NCBI GenBank assembly: GCA_964059195.1
Contig: CAXKWD010000006.1
Coordinates: 1,852,530-1,916,529, forward strand
Length of the DNA: 64,000 bases
Direction: 5' to 3'
Source of the DNA: Ectobius pallidus
Taxonomy: Eukaryota > Arthropoda > Insecta > Blattodea > Ectobiidae
Position 1 is the stretch's first letter. Every line of letters begins with the position of its first letter. The notes beneath the pieces are model-generated. The model ran no database searches. It was not told the DNA's origin and saw nothing but the letters and a program-made list of their open reading frames with translations. The position numbers and the translations under genes were made by a program. Shown here one piece after another: positions 44,911 through 57,832 of this stretch.

Positions 44911-46757
44911 TAAGTTACTCAAAATTTTACCATTAGAAAATGAAACTTTGATGCAGGGAGATTTTGTAACGATACTTAAAAAAGGAATATTCATTTATTG
45001 AATCAATACTACTGGCTTCACATTTTTCATACTAGTCGCTTAGAAAATGAGATTTTGAAACATATCAGACGTCCATCCTCTTAGGCCTAAACATTATAGT
45101 GAAAGAAAGTATTGTATGCATATATGCAATAGCTTATTCGCGCTTGGTAGAGGATTTTCTTGTTCAAAAACTGAATTTTGCTTGTAAATTAGCTCAGTGG
45201 GTTCAAGGATCCTTATAACAGAATAGCAAATACCCGCGCACTTGAGAATAATGAATGGAGAAGGTAGAACAGCGAGGAGGAAATGGATACCAATGTTAGA
45301 CAAATTGAAGACAGAACAGAAGCAAACACTGGTGGAAATTGAAATGCAAAGTTGTAGAAGATAAGAAATTGCAGAAGAATATGGATTGGTAAGAGCGTAA
45401 GCCAGTGAAGTAAACATTAAGTGACTAAATGAATTATGTCTCAAGGATACTTAAACTTGAAAGAGTTTCACATTTTAAACTCTCAGAGGGTAGAAAAGAG
45501 AACTCCTGCAGTTATATAACAGCGCATATTATATTTAGTTTGTAAGTATTTCAACTATCTAATTTCTTTCAATTCTTTTAAAGGATCGGTAAATTGAAAC
45601 ATGCCTCAGTTTTTGGGAACAATATTTATCTTTTAGAGTTGGATTTTTTTAAAGAGAGACATTAAGTTAGGTTACCTATTCAATTATATTCCAAATAAAA
45701 CCTCAATGTAGTACGTGCTTCAGAAGTGCAGAGCCCCTTGGAACGCACGTGAAGCAATCCGCCGAACGTTCTTCAGTGAGGTCTGTTACGGTGCATTCTA
45801 AACTGTTTTTTCACGTTTAGTCAAATCAGTCTGATAAACTTAGTTTTTGGTGATAGTTGATGGCGAATCAATACCCTCCTCCTCTATTAAACATGGTGAG
45901 GCCATATCACACAATGTAGATCATAAATTTTTATTCGGTTGATTGTTACGATCATTTAGCAAAGGGGAGCACTGGTAATTCACAGCTGTAATCGTCTCTG
46001 GCTTGCCGGAATTATATACCACAGGAAGTCTTTTACATGGCTCTAAATCTACAGAGGTGCGACTGTCGCAATTACGCACACACACCGACCTGGGCCGGAA
46101 TAAATCCCAGAATCTTGAGTGCTGAAAGACAGTGCCATACTGCCTGTGTTACCCAACGAAGCGCTTAAATAAGTCAATCTATAGACAAAATAGATGATTT
46201 AGGTCTCCACTTCTTTTGCAAAATTTGTTAGCGACCTGCATTAAAGGTAAGCCTCAAATTTAACCCCAGGTTGCACAGATTTTGCACGTCTAGAACGTAA
46301 GTATACGATGACTGAACAAAAAACAGATTTTCACACTCTTGAAAACAGTTTTTTATTCTAATTTGGCATGCATGAAATTTACAGTTTCTCGCTGTGAGTT
46401 TACTGAAATATTCCGCAATATTATTAATCTAATTGTGTGAATGTTGTACACTATTGTGTACTTACTCATTATTAACAAATTAATGCACTGCTCGTTTCCT
46501 GCGGGAATTTGGGAATTCAAACGTGAATAAGTATACAAAGGGAACATATTATTAAAAGCACCAAAGTTACATGCATTTAAAACTGTAATTACATTCACAA
46601 ATTAACCAATAACAAACCGGTTTATAAAATTACATTAACCGAATGACTAATCTATTGACGTTTGTAACTCGTCGTTTTTTATAACCATTGAAACTGAGAG
46701 CATCGCTGAATGCATATTTTATGGATAACGTATGTGGAAAGTATTGGGAAAGAATTA
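44911..46757. other. Unrecognised stretch
   Basis: 45235-45420 is purine-rich on the plus strand. No supported gene or repeat. Confidence 0.4.
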
Positions 46758-46764
46758 AATGAGT

Positions 46765-46840
46765 CGTCCTGGGTGGGACAGTTAGTATCGCGCTGGCTTT
46801 CTGTGCACAAGGTTGCGGGTTCGATCAAGGGCCACGTCAA
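46765..46840 (+). mobile_element. tRNA-like SINE fragment
   Basis: TAGTATCGCGCTGGCTTTCT followed by GCGGGTTCGATCAAGGGCC resembles A and B boxes of a tRNA-derived SINE head. No body recognised. Confidence 0.45.
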
Positions 46841-47165
46841 TGATATTTATGTGTGTTTCCTCTTAAGGAACTTATGCAGAACTTTGTTTATGTTGTTCAC
46901 TCACGTTATGTATTTTTCAGGTATAGATTTTTTAAATATTCACATTGCATTTTTTCGCAAAAGTGTCTAGATCTACTGTAAAGCCTGTTTGAACAACGTC
47001 CCTTAAAGGGATACTTTATAACTAACTATGGATATTTATAGGGAACGTGACTGTAGGATATATAAAAGTATTGTTCTTCTAATACCTTTCAATCCCATAA
47101 GACAAGTTTGGGACATTATAACGGACAATCATAGTGTGGATAAATGTTATATAAGTGTTGTCCAT

Positions 47166-47168
<3 letters not shown>

Positions 47169-47227
<59 letters not shown>
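47169..47227. repeat. AT microsatellite
   Basis: Uninterrupted TA dinucleotides. Confidence 0.95.
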
Positions 47228-47233
<6 letters not shown>

Positions 47234-47509
47234 ACATATATACTCACAGTATGCAGCAAAACAAACGTCACTGAAGATATTGCTAACCTGGCTTTCCCTA
47301 GCAACGATGTGTTTATTTATTGTATATTGTATAATTTGACATATTGTGAATTTAGTGGTGTTTATTTCTACAATTATTGTTCTCAGAACAGAGGAGAAGG
47401 TGTCTTTTGTGGTACATTATTTCCGATCATACGGAGTAAGACGTCAGCATGGGCCAAATTTGTTATACGTTAAACAAAATACGATGAGCTATTTAATAAA
47501 GAGACATCA

Positions 47510-47631
47510 AATAACAGAAAAATAATAGCTGTCGTTCAGAAATTCCTTTAGACGGGATCAGTCTTGTGTCAATAACAGAAAAATAATAGCTGTCGTTCAG
47601 AAATTCCTTTAGACGGGATCAGTCTTGTGTC
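47510..47631. repeat. Perfect 61-bp tandem duplication
   Basis: 47510-47570 and 47571-47631 are identical, starting AATAACAGAAAAATAATAGC. The unit covers the start of the Tc1-like pseudogene. Confidence 0.95.
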
Positions 47632-48467
47632 AACGAAATGGGACAACAGGACGTCCAACACCACAAACAAGAATCGTGGACGACTTCTCCAACAGGTGTT
47701 AAAGGCCCATACGACTAACATCACTGGAACTTGGTTTGAGCGATGAGTCTGTTGGGTGGATGTTTAAAGAGCTGGGCGGATTCGCTTATCGCATTTAAGT
47801 TTGTCGGCGTTTGACTGAAAGAGGTTATTATAGTATTGCAGCCGAGTGTTGTCCATAAGGTTCCGGATTTCTTCAGTAACATTATTGTTTCCAGATGAAA
47901 GCCCTGTTCACCTTTGTGGCTACAACAACCGGCAAAAAAATCACTGAACGGTGCGCGTGTTACGATATCGAGCGGCGAGTCAAGTCATGGAATATTGGGC
48001 CCTTATTTCGTCGAGGATGCTGCACAGAATCAACAAAAAAGTAAACCAGAAACGCTACTGAAACCTCATTCCTATCCAATTCTTGCAGAATTTGTGCCGC
48101 TTTAGTCACGCCAGAAGCTACCCTTCCAATAATAATGGACGAAGTAAAATGGAACTACAGCCTACAAAGCGGGAGAGTCCCTTGCTCTTCTGCGACAACA
48201 CTTAGGAGACCGCCTAATTTATCTTGGAACTCAATTCCCGTACCCTTCCTGCTCCTCGGATCTCACGGCCCCATATGCCTCCATATGAAGCATGTTTTGA
48301 ATAATCAGTTTTCAAGACCTTCAAATGTTCTCGAATTATGCGAGAAGATAACGTCTTTTTTTTTGTCCCTTCAGAAACCTTTGTTCACTAACAGTTTCAA
48401 TAGTTTTCGGAAACGTTATAAACGGGATGGTATGCATTTTCAACACATGTTTTACAAACGCAATTAA
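47510..48467 (+). pseudogene. Decayed Tc1-like transposase
   Basis: Fragments in shifting frames: IAVVQKFL with GSVLSTK (HTH region), PDESPVHLCGYNNRQK (around the first catalytic D), SSHGILGPYFVED (the core strand of the DDE domain), and DGMHFQHM near the end (the usual xDGxHFxHxL-type C-terminus). At least four frame changes and several stops make it non-functional. I see no clean terminal repeats. It belongs to a different Tc1/mariner lineage from the intact copy at 1848-3395. Confidence 0.65.
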
Positions 48468-51019
48468 ATAAAACTTCAGTGTTTGATTTGCCGCTGTGTG
48501 TGTATGTATATATATATGTAATATGTAGGCCTATATTTTTACACGTGGTATTCTTAATGTAATACCAAATACATCATATGTTAGAAATTAGAGAAATTAT
48601 TTATTTCTTAATTATTTAGCTCCTCTGCCGAACACATAGTCTATCAAAATTGTATGATTTTCGTACATCATGAAAGAAAGAATTAGATGAAGAAATGAAT
48701 GAACAGATTGGCTCTTGATCATTTTCTCTCAAGCCAGTCTACTTCATTGTTCGTAAAGTGCATGGAAAATTAAATTAGTTAGTTACAACATATGACTTAT
48801 GTTACAAAAAGAAAATAGCTTTTATTCAATCACGAATAGAAGTATATTGTATGAATTATCATTTTCCCACGTGGTAGTTGAAAATTCTCAGTACACGTTT
48901 CTTTTGTGTTGGTGTCAAATGTCTACTACTTTTTCTGCTAAACTATTCTGTGCAAACGAGAAATTTCAGATACTTCTAAACTACCTTACACAATATGTAT
49001 CAAAATTAACTGCACTTTTATTCACTCTAATATGCAAAACATATTTTGTATGCATATACTGTTAAGCCTAGTCCTACTGTGTTATCTGTAGGGGACTGCA
49101 TTGTCAGAGAAGCATAGTATTTTCAGATGGGAAGGGATCCTATAGTAGTAAATGGTATGTTGTAAACCTAATATCTGTTTACGTTACATGAAGTATCTGT
49201 TATACGAGCTTTGGGGTCGGACCAGAGATTTCAGGTTTCGATATCCAGTGTTGATGGCCCCCTTCTGGCCTAATGAAGTGAATCCCGCAGATCCCAGATT
49301 CTGTTACATGCCGTAATTCTGGAGAGGCAGCCCTTATAGCTGTAGTCACTCTCAGCTCACTCTAAGCCGTCTTCATATTACTTGATGAGATGTTATGTTA
49401 AAGCCAGATGGTGCTGCCATCTTCTTCCACGTCGAGTTGACAGGAGCGCTTTATATACTCCCTAACACATCTTGAGAAACAGCTCTTGGACATTCTTATT
49501 GATTCACCGTCTTAAAAAAAGATTTTTCCGAATAATTTTTAAAATATGCATCATCTTTTTAACTTCATTTTAGTACCAAAATTATTTGAATAGCTGCAAG
49601 TTATGAATTTAAACGCAGGATGCTATATTACGCTATAAGCATCCATCAGCTGCCTGCGTAAAATAATGTTATAACATTAATGCATTTTCCCAGAAACTAT
49701 ATTTTAAAGAACCGTATTGCAACATTTTGTGAAAAATTTATGAAATTTTACGTCATATATTTTCTTCAAAAAATACCATGTTTTGCCTACAAAAATAATT
49801 TTGAGCTTAAAATACCTTAAACATCGGTTGTATAAGTTTAAACATGAGTAAAAAATATATATTTCACTACAAATTTTGCGGAGGTCATTTCTGTTTACCT
49901 ACCTTTAAGATTTAAAATTAAAAAGGAAAAAAGCATACCATCAAAACGTCAAGGATTGTTTGAGTTACGAGAGAAACTCTAAATTCTGACGTCGCAAGTA
50001 GCTGCCGTATTGAATAACTAATTTATAAATTTACCTTCATGTTTAAAATTTGAAAACTGTGCCAATATATTGTTTTTAAAAGATTTGGCTTTTAGTATGT
50101 TAATTTACAGTTTTATATGAGTCATATTACCAAGGAAACAAAATTGAATTTGGTCCTAAATTTCAGTGCTTTAACCTTTATATACCCACTTAATGTTGTA
50201 CTTATACACGTTTTCACAACAATTTCACAGTCCTGTTTTGTGTGTGTAATGTACATTGATTCATGAGTATGTATGTGTGTAAGTGTGTTTGTGTTTAAGT
50301 TGTGTTTGTGTGATTCAGTGCAATTGTAAGAGATTTTGCGAGGGATCTATGTTCGCATCTTGGGCATACGTGTACTTATATGCCTGTTTTGTTAATGTTT
50401 GTTTGTATGTGTGTGTGTATTCCTACACTTTCGTATATGTGCCTTTACAGCTCTCTGCAAAGATGATGGTCGTTGGAAATTAAAATTTCATGCCACAGTT
50501 CACAAGTGTGAACGTACTTCATCACTACTGTGATGTCTCGTTGACAGTCTATAATGAATTTAACTTGATGAGGTTTGTCTGGCGCAGAAGTAACGTCTCT
50601 GTCTTCTTTACTGAAGGTTGTGAGTAAATTTTCCGGTAGAATACCTTCATGTATTTGTTTATTTTAAAATTTCGATGAGATTCGTTTATAAACAAATTTT
50701 ATAAAAAATACTGTTGTAAATAGGCCTATCAAAACGAATTTTCGAGGAAAAAAAGTTGAAATAACTAAATATTTTAATTTTGTTTAAACAAAATTCCACA
50801 AGCAAACAGAAAAATGGTATGTGGTTGAGATTATATCCTGCCTGCCGACCATCTGCATCGATGACGAAAAGGCGAGGAGTCCTCGAAATAGTGGCCACCT
50901 CCTTCCACGTACAATTGACACAGTTTTGTTTTTACTAGCAAACCTTGTGTACTGAGAATGCCTCTCTTTTAGATTTAATAAAACAAACTATAACAACATC
51001 CAGTGATTTATTAGCCTAT
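48468..51019. other. AT-rich stretch without recognised genes
   Basis: 50240-50430 is rich in GTGT words. No motif-bearing frame. Confidence 0.4.
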
Positions 51020-51023
51020 GTGT

Positions 51024-51728
51024 TGTGACGAATGCCTGGCACATTAGTATGTTTTTTATATTAATATTACTTTTATTCAGGTACTTACGTTTTACGGGTC
51101 TTTCCATCTTGTTTTCGTTTTGTTTGTTTACGTTTTTCGTTGCTCACTTGTTCTATCTCATCTTTGCTTACATGAGTATTGTTTTCCGGGCGCGTTCTAA
51201 TGTTTAGTTTTGCTGTGTCTCTACCTCCTCGCGTACTCTTCCGCGGACCCTCAGTCTGCAGCTAGGAGCTTACCGAGTAACATCTCTTCTTCTATCCTGA
51301 GGCCTTTCCTCTGTCCGGGATCCATGTGCCTCTCAGTTCAGGTATGTTTCATCTTTAGTTTTTGGCTTCACCATTCTTTTACTGGCGAGTAGTTTAGTTC
51401 ATTTAAAATCTGTTTTCTAATTTTAGTTTGTTAATTCTCGCTCGCCAGGATTCTTTTTCTTTCGTTTCGTATATGCTATCGTTTTGTTCGTTTTGAGTTA
51501 CTTATATAATTATACAGATGGAACGACCCGACAACGCCTCTTTTTCAGCAACGGTTTATACTATTTAGCAAACATTAATCAGTTACAACATTCATTATTC
51601 TATCCATAATATTCAGTCTTCTGTAAACCTGTATACAGTAATAAAATATTTGTAATGTTATTTGAATTTTCTTGTTTGGATGCTATTTATTCCTCTGGGT
51701 TATCATGGGTAAACTAAATCCCGGTACA
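51024..51728 (+). repeat. 5' LTR of the gag-only element
   Basis: 705 bp; matches 57124-57828 with few substitutions, e.g. 51028 a versus c, 51051 t versus a. Confidence 0.93.
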
Positions 51729-51731
51729 AAA

Positions 51732-51752
51732 TTGTGGTAGCAGGCGCACTCG
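51732..51752 (+). promoter_or_regulatory. Candidate primer binding site of the gag-only element
   Basis: TGGTAGCAGGCGCACTCGG begins a few bases after the LTR. TGG at this place is typical. The tRNA is not identified. Confidence 0.5.
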
Positions 51753-51843
51753 GTCGTGTTTTTGGTCTTCTTTTTCTAAATTTTTTTAAATTTTTGCTTT
51801 CATACCGTAGGTTTAATTTATAAATTAAATTATTCAAGGAAAT

Positions 51844-53559
51844 ATGGTGCAATCTAATCTTGATCCCGAACAAGTTTTCAGTTTGAAAGAGATGGAGCTA
51901 CCGCATGCGTTACTGGACTTGGCCAAAAGCTGTCCGCAAGTGGAACTTAATCTCCCTGAAAATATTCTCGAATTTTTGAAGTATTTAGTCCGATTTGATA
52001 GGCAGGTAAATACTTTTAGATTAGATCATAACCAAGCGTTCCAGTGCATTTTTCCCTATGTTAGTGGGCAAATAGTTGATTGCATTTCTGAGGCGATAAA
52101 TTCACAGTGGACGGTGAAGCAGTTTCAAACCTCCATCATCCGGAATTTCTTACCACCTTGTGTTTTGCGTGATCTGATTACTGAGAGCTATTTTCGTCCC
52201 CTGCGTCCCGGCGAAAACTTTTTGGATTTTGTTGATGATGTGGAATTTGTTGCCGCGGCCTTGCAGCTGCCTTATGCTGAGCAAGAGTCTGTGGCAGTGA
52301 TTTGCGTTGGAGCTGAGCTAGCCGAGGTTCGCGCATTATTTTTAAGTGATTCTCCACCCACTACTTTAAAGCAGCTCCGGTCTCTCGGCCCCAAATTAAA
52401 GGACATTACCGCTACCCGAGGCAGGTTATCACCAAAACAATTTACAGAGGAGGTTCTTTCGGAAAGTAAGCCTTACGGGGGGAATAAGCATTTTCAAACT
52501 CAAAGGACTAACCTAACAAATAAGAGGGAACGTAAACCACTGTTTCGTAATTATTGCAGACGTAAAGGGCATGTCAGGAAACAGTGTTGGAGAATTAATG
52601 GAAATAGGAATTCACATACCCGAGGTGCCCCTACTTCCAGTTATTCTAGGCCAAATCCTCATGCAACTGATTTTCAAAATTCTGGATCCCTTTCTTTGGT
52701 GCTACGAGACCATTCGATACCCACCATTGATAATGGCAGTTGTATTAAGTGTATCCAGTTAAATCAACAAATACATTCTTTAGGTACTCAGTTGGAAACA
52801 GTCGATCGGAATAAACGGGATTTAGAAAATCAATTATCGGAATTCAAAACCACTAGTCAGCAATTACAGGGAATTAATCAGGGTTTAGAGAAGGAAAATC
52901 ACAAATTGTATCAAAGGCTACAATCCGCCGATCAGGATAAACAGGATTTGGAAAAACAGTTATCTGATTTCAAAACCGCTAATCAGCAACTACAGAAAAT
53001 TAACCAGGGTTTAGAGGAGGAAAATCGTAAATTGAATCAGAAGCTACAATCCGACGCCGGACAAAATGTTAAGGATGCGGATCGCATGACTGAGCTAATT
53101 ATGATCGAAGAAGGTTTGAATAAAGAAATTGGAAATATGACCGAGACGTTAAATGCTCAAAAGTTTAAAATAGCACAATTAGAATTTGAGTGTAAGCAGT
53201 GGCACGATGGCGTAAGCTCTGGTCTGATCAGTGATAGTCAGAAGCTACACGTTTCTAATCAGAGTCTTAAGAAAGAAAATAGTAAGCTCTATCAAAAGTT
53301 GCGTACCGCCTCTGAAAGACAATCTGAGCTGGAGGAACGTGTAAATGAACTTACGGTTATCAGAGAAAGTTTGTACGCGGAAATCAAAGAGTTACACGAC
53401 ACTGTAAATAGTCAGAGGCAAAGTATAGTTGAGCATGAAAATGTGTGTCATGCATTAACAAATAGTTCTAACTCTGATTCGGGGGCAGTAAAACCCTCTG
53501 TTCGAAAAGGTAAGGGTAAACGACATGTAAAAGATTCTGCCAATCCTGTTCTAACCTGA
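51844..53559 (+). CDS. gag: Gag-like protein with long C-terminal coiled coil
   Basis: 571 aa. Residues about 40-200 form a helical, capsid-like region (FRPLRPGENFLDFVDDVEFV is typical of retrotransposon Gag). A knuckle-like motif NYCRRKGHVRKQCW follows (C238, H243, C248). The cysteine expected three residues before C238 is an arginine (R235), so CCHC is reduced to CHC. From about 300 to 555 comes a heptad-like coiled coil with an internal repeat (INQGLEKENHKLYQRLQS and INQGLEEENRKLNQKLQS). The end is basic (RKGKGKRHVK). The start ATG lies about 115 bp after the LTR. It probably forms the particle of this non-autonomous element. The coiled coil is unusual for Gag and could replace or add an assembly interface. 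No protease or reverse transcriptase follows. Confidence 0.85.
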   Translation: MVQSNLDPEQVFSLKEMELPHALLDLAKSCPQVELNLPENILEFLKYLVRFDRQVNTFRLDHNQAFQCIFPYVSGQIVDCISEAINSQWTVKQFQTSIIRNFLPPCVLRDLITESYFRPLRPGENFLDFVDDVEFVAAALQLPYAEQESVAVICVGAELAEVRALFLSDSPPTTLKQLRSLGPKLKDITATRGRLSPKQFTEEVLSESKPYGGNKHFQTQRTNLTNKRERKPLFRNYCRRKGHVRKQCWRINGNRNSHTRGAPTSSYSRPNPHATDFQNSGSLSLVLRDHSIPTIDNGSCIKCIQLNQQIHSLGTQLETVDRNKRDLENQLSEFKTTSQQLQGINQGLEKENHKLYQRLQSADQDKQDLEKQLSDFKTANQQLQKINQGLEEENRKLNQKLQSDAGQNVKDADRMTELIMIEEGLNKEIGNMTETLNAQKFKIAQLEFECKQWHDGVSSGLISDSQKLHVSNQSLKKENSKLYQKLRTASERQSELEERVNELTVIRESLYAEIKELHDTVNSQRQSIVEHENVCHALTNSSNSDSGAVKPSVRKGKGKRHVKDSANPVLT

Positions 53560-56500
53560 CCCGGGTTTTTATTTTCTCTAAGCGATGAATAGGAAAGTTT
53601 TGGTCGTGCTTATGTTTCCCTATTGAAAATGGCTTAAGGATTTTCGTGCCAGGGGTCTCCATGATTTGGGCATGGTGATTTGGGAGCTGACGTTCCCGGC
53701 TTCCCGAGTCTTAGGTCTTCTTTTCGGCTTTTATCTATCTTCTTCACTTTATAGTAAAATATTTTGGTCTAAATTTTCTGTATATATTTTCGCTTGTAAT
53801 TTTCATATTTTGCTTTATTTTGATAAAATGAATATTAAAATTCAATATATATCAAAGTATATGTTTTGCAAAGTTTTGTATGGCGTTAAAACTTAAAAGG
53901 TCTAATTCAAATTTTGGGAGTTTTCTGGGGTTTTCTATTTTATTCAAAATGTTAGGCCCAAGCCGTTTTAAGTATGAACATGCGAGTTTTTATTGTTTTT
54001 CAAAATTTAGCATTTGTCCAGTTTGTGGAATTCTTTATTAATCTTGTATTTTTTAAGTTTTCCTAGTAGTTTTGCTTTAGACTTAGCATATTCATACTTA
54101 TTCGGCATTTTTGTTTTGGGGGGGGGTTATAGGAAATCACTATGCAATTTTGATTAATATCTGTTTATTTTTCTCTGGTTCCAGTTGCCATTTTCAATCC
54201 GGTTTTATTATAATTCATTATGCGTATTCTGCCACTTGCTCTTGTATACATGTTACGTCTCTAGCTTGTCGGTCGTTCCTCTCTGATGTTTTGTTATTGT
54301 TTTGTTTTGGTTTAGCTTTTGTTGAGTTTTTTTCTTCTTTCTGCATACCTGAATATCCTTTTGTTTTCATCCATTTCCTGAAAAGAAATAGTAATTTTCA
54401 ATATAATTGGTTTTTTTTTTTCTATCTGAATTTAATTGGTATTTTCAAAAATTATTAGGCAAAGAAGCTAACCTTTCCAGACTATTTTCCCCTAGACTGC
54501 AGGCTCCTAAGTACACGCTCTAGCTCTATATTTTGGTAATGAAAATAATAAAAATAATATAAACAGTCTTTATGAGCAGTAATCTAACTATAAGTCATTA
54601 TATTTCACATTACCGAAATTACATAGTTATTATAAATATTATTGGTTTTTGGCATTATATGAGAGATAAAATATATTTCCTACAAATCTAAATTTTCAGA
54701 TTAAAAAAACAAAATTCATTAGCCTGGGAATTTTGCTATAATTTATTAGCTTTTGTAAAATTTCTCACTTTATACAGGCCAATTAGTGAGCTTTCTTATT
54801 TCAAATATAAGATTTGGAAGAGTCTAATATAAAAAAAAAGACACGTTCCATTGTTTTGTATTATATAAATAATCATTCTATAATGCAACGAAATATTATA
54901 ATCTAATATCTTTAGATGTTTAACGCTTCCCAGTTGAGCATTTCTCGAATGAGCTTACCTAAAATGAATGAAAATATTTAAAAAAAAAACAAACAAAGAA
55001 GAATAAAAAAAAACTCAAAGAAGTAACTAAGACATTAAAAAAAAAACTAATACTAATCACCATTTGTGTCTAAAACCTCTATAATGGTTACCATGCTTGT
55101 GTCCTAATGCTCTGTCGGCTCGGTAAAACATTTAGTTAATATTACTGAAGTAATTGCTACTTCAGCTATGTTTTCTTCCGACTTCGAGTTTCAAAATATA
55201 AAGAAAGATATAATACAGCAAGGATATTGTATAAATAAAAATATATATATATATTTCTAAATAAACATGAAAACTGTATATAACTAACCTGAAAATAAAA
55301 GGGTAAAGTTAATTTTCCCAATTTGACTTATTAAATGGCGTGTAGACACATATATTACGTGCCATAATTATTAATTTGCACGTATGCAATTACTGTTTTT
55401 CATTTTCATCTGTTGGTTTTCTTGTGTCCGTTGCGCGGTTTGTTCTGTCGTGTGTTTGTTGGTCGTCTCTGACTCCTCCACGAGAGGGCACCTCAGCTTT
55501 CCGTTCGCAGCTCGCGGGGGTGTCTGCTAATTTCGTGGAGGAGGTGTCATTTTTGCTCCTTGCTGGCGGACGGCTTTGTTAGTTCGGGTCTCACAGAGCG
55601 GGGCGTCAGCATTGTGTTCCGTTTCCGCCCTATGTGGGCGAGGTTTTATTTGCTTTTTGTTTCAGACTCCCAACTCGACAATCTGTTTTCTGAAGGAAAA
55701 ATTTTCGCTATGTAAAGGCATGGCCTACTAGCGATGCGTCGCCCTCCGATCCAGGAGAGTGGATGAGTGCAGCGAGCGACGAAGAAAATCCTTAAAAAAA
55801 AAAAAAAATCTTACCTTTCCAACCCACACCGCGCTCCGTCACTCCAATTCCTATTTCCATCAATTCATTTGTCATCTCTTTTAGTCCGGACTATCCAACT
55901 ATCCATTTATGTCATCATTTATTCATTTCAATCCATTTTTCTATCATTTGCATTAATCTTTTCTCTGCATCATTCTATTTTCATCTCATTTACTTTTTCA
56001 TTTCATATGTTTAATCATCATTAAATTTTATTATTAATTTAGCTTAATTTATCAGTATTTATTATATTATTGTAAAAAAAAATATATATTTATCTAGCTT
56101 AATGCTGATATAATTGTTATATTCTTGTAAATAATATTTATTGGGGCTTCACCCTTATGTAAATATTCTTTTTAATCGTTGTTTATTCATAGCAAGTTTT
56201 TTATATTAATAATTACTTCAAAAATTAATTCTATGTAAACAAAAAAAGAAATAGGGGCCTTTCATATTCTATAAATGGCTATTCATAGCTTTTGGGGCTT
56301 ATCCCTCAGTTGAATGTTTTGTAAATTAATATTGCCCTTTGTATATAAATGTTTACTTGCAATTTTCTAAAATTCTTATTTGTAAGCACATGAACTTTCA
56401 TAAAACTGTAATTGCTAATAGTTTCAAGTTATAAAAACTCTACTATGATTTATACATCAAAATAAGGTCCCTTCTGGACCGTCTTTGTTAAGTAAGGGGG

Positions 56501-57123
56501 CAAAACAAAATTAAATATTAAAAGCTCTTAAAGCAGTATTTGTAATGTAAAGTTGTGAGTACCTGAATGTTAATATATTTTTTGTAGTTTCAGTATGTTG
56601 TTGTGTTGTGCTTCGGCTTCTCCGTGGCCCAGCTTCAAGATGCTTCTTCGCTCTGTCTACGTAGCTATTTGCTTGCTCCACGGTTATGGCCTCCCACTCT
56701 TCTACTGGCTTCTTCTGGTTCCTTGGCTTATGTGTTCGGGGACGCCCGGCACCGCTGAGATTCCTACAACATAACAAAGCAACTATAACAACTTGACCCA
56801 GTTCTGGTGTTGTCAAACAAACTTCGGCATGCAAGCACCTGTTACTCCTCACTCACCGTCTAAGTCAACATTTCAAGAATAATTCAGTTGTGGACATGGG
56901 ACTGTCTGCTCTGTCAACGTTACTCAACTTGTTACAGATATTTAATTTACACAATATTGGACATTGTGTTACATTTATTTAGCCAGTGACAGTTACTATT
57001 ACATTATAGACAACTCTTATGTTGGGATGGACCTGTGTGTGTTAGCAAGTTAGCAAGTGTTGCTTTTCAAAAAATCTTTCTCTGGACGCTTCAAGATTTT
57101 TTTTTCTGGGCCGCGGGAGATTA
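53560..57123 (+). other. Long non-coding interior of the gag-only element
   Basis: AT-rich, with no reverse transcriptase, integrase or protease motif in any frame. 55440-55620 is GC-richer and resembles LTR-like promoter sequence. TAAGTAAGGGGGCAAAAC at 56490 looks like an internal polypurine tract, and after it comes an antisense exon-like frame. Confidence 0.5.
56570..56764 (-). other. Antisense exon-like open frame inside the LTR element
   Basis: The minus-strand frame 56511-56852 includes GAGRPRTHKPRNQKKPVEEW, then AITVEQANSYVDRAKKHLEA. It is bounded by an acceptor-like TTATGTTGTAG (just before 56764) and a donor-like CATTCAG/GTACTC near 56564. Family unknown. It may be captured host sequence or chance. 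Confidence 0.25.
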
Positions 57124-57828
57124 TGTGCCGAATGCCTGGCACATTAGTATGATTTTTATATTAATATTACTTTTATTCAGGTACTTACGTTTTACGGGTC
57201 TTTCCATCTTGTTTTCGTTTTGTTTGTTTACGTTTTTCGTTGCTCACTTGTTCTATCTCATCTTTGCTTACATGAGTATTGTTTTCCGGGCGCGTTCTAA
57301 TGTTTAGTTTTGCTGTTTCTCTACCTCCTCGCGTGCTCTTCCGCGGACCCTCAGTCTGCAGCTAGGAGCTTACCGAGTAACATCTCTTCTTCTATCCTGA
57401 GGCCTTTCCTCTGTCCGGGATCCATGTGCCTCTAAGTTCAGGTATGTTTCATCTTTAGTTTTTGGCTTCACCATTCTTTTACTGGCGAGTAGTTTAGTTC
57501 ATTTAAAATCTGTTTTCTAATTTTAGTTTGTTAATTCTCGCTCGCCAGGATTCTTTTTCTTTCGTTTCGTATATGCTATCGTTTTGTTCGTTTTGAGTTA
57601 CATATATAATTATACAGATGGAACGACCCGACAACGCCCCTTATTCAGCAACGGTTTATACTATTTAGCAAACATTAATCAGTTACAACATTCATTATTC
57701 TATCCATAATATTCAGTCTTCTGTAAACCTGTATACAGTAATAAAATATTTGTAATGTTATTTGAATTTTCTTGTTTGGATGCTATTTATTCCTCTGGGT
57801 TATCATGGGTAAACTAAATCCCGGTACA
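57124..57828 (+). repeat. 3' LTR of the gag-only element
   Basis: 705 bp; preceded by CCGCGGGAGATTA, a weak polypurine tract. Short frames inside are mirrored in the 5' LTR. Confidence 0.93.
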
Positions 57829-57832
57829 GTGT

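Larger units (their letters stand above)
51024..57828 (+). mobile_element. Gag-only LTR retrotransposon, TSD GTGT
   Basis: 6,805 bp with 705-bp LTRs at both ends, each starting TGTG and ending CCCGGTACA, flanked by GTGT (51020-51023 and 57829-57832). After the 5' LTR comes TTGTGGTAGCAGGCGC, a likely primer site. One large gene (51844-53559) is followed by about 3.5 kb without any pol motif. It must use enzymes of another element, as non-autonomous LTR families do. LTR differences are about ten in 705 bp by eye, so it is fairly recent. Confidence 0.9.

Noticed and set aside
45235..45420. Purine-rich stretch as a possible exon
   Set aside because: No open frame with recognisable motifs or splice context on either strand.
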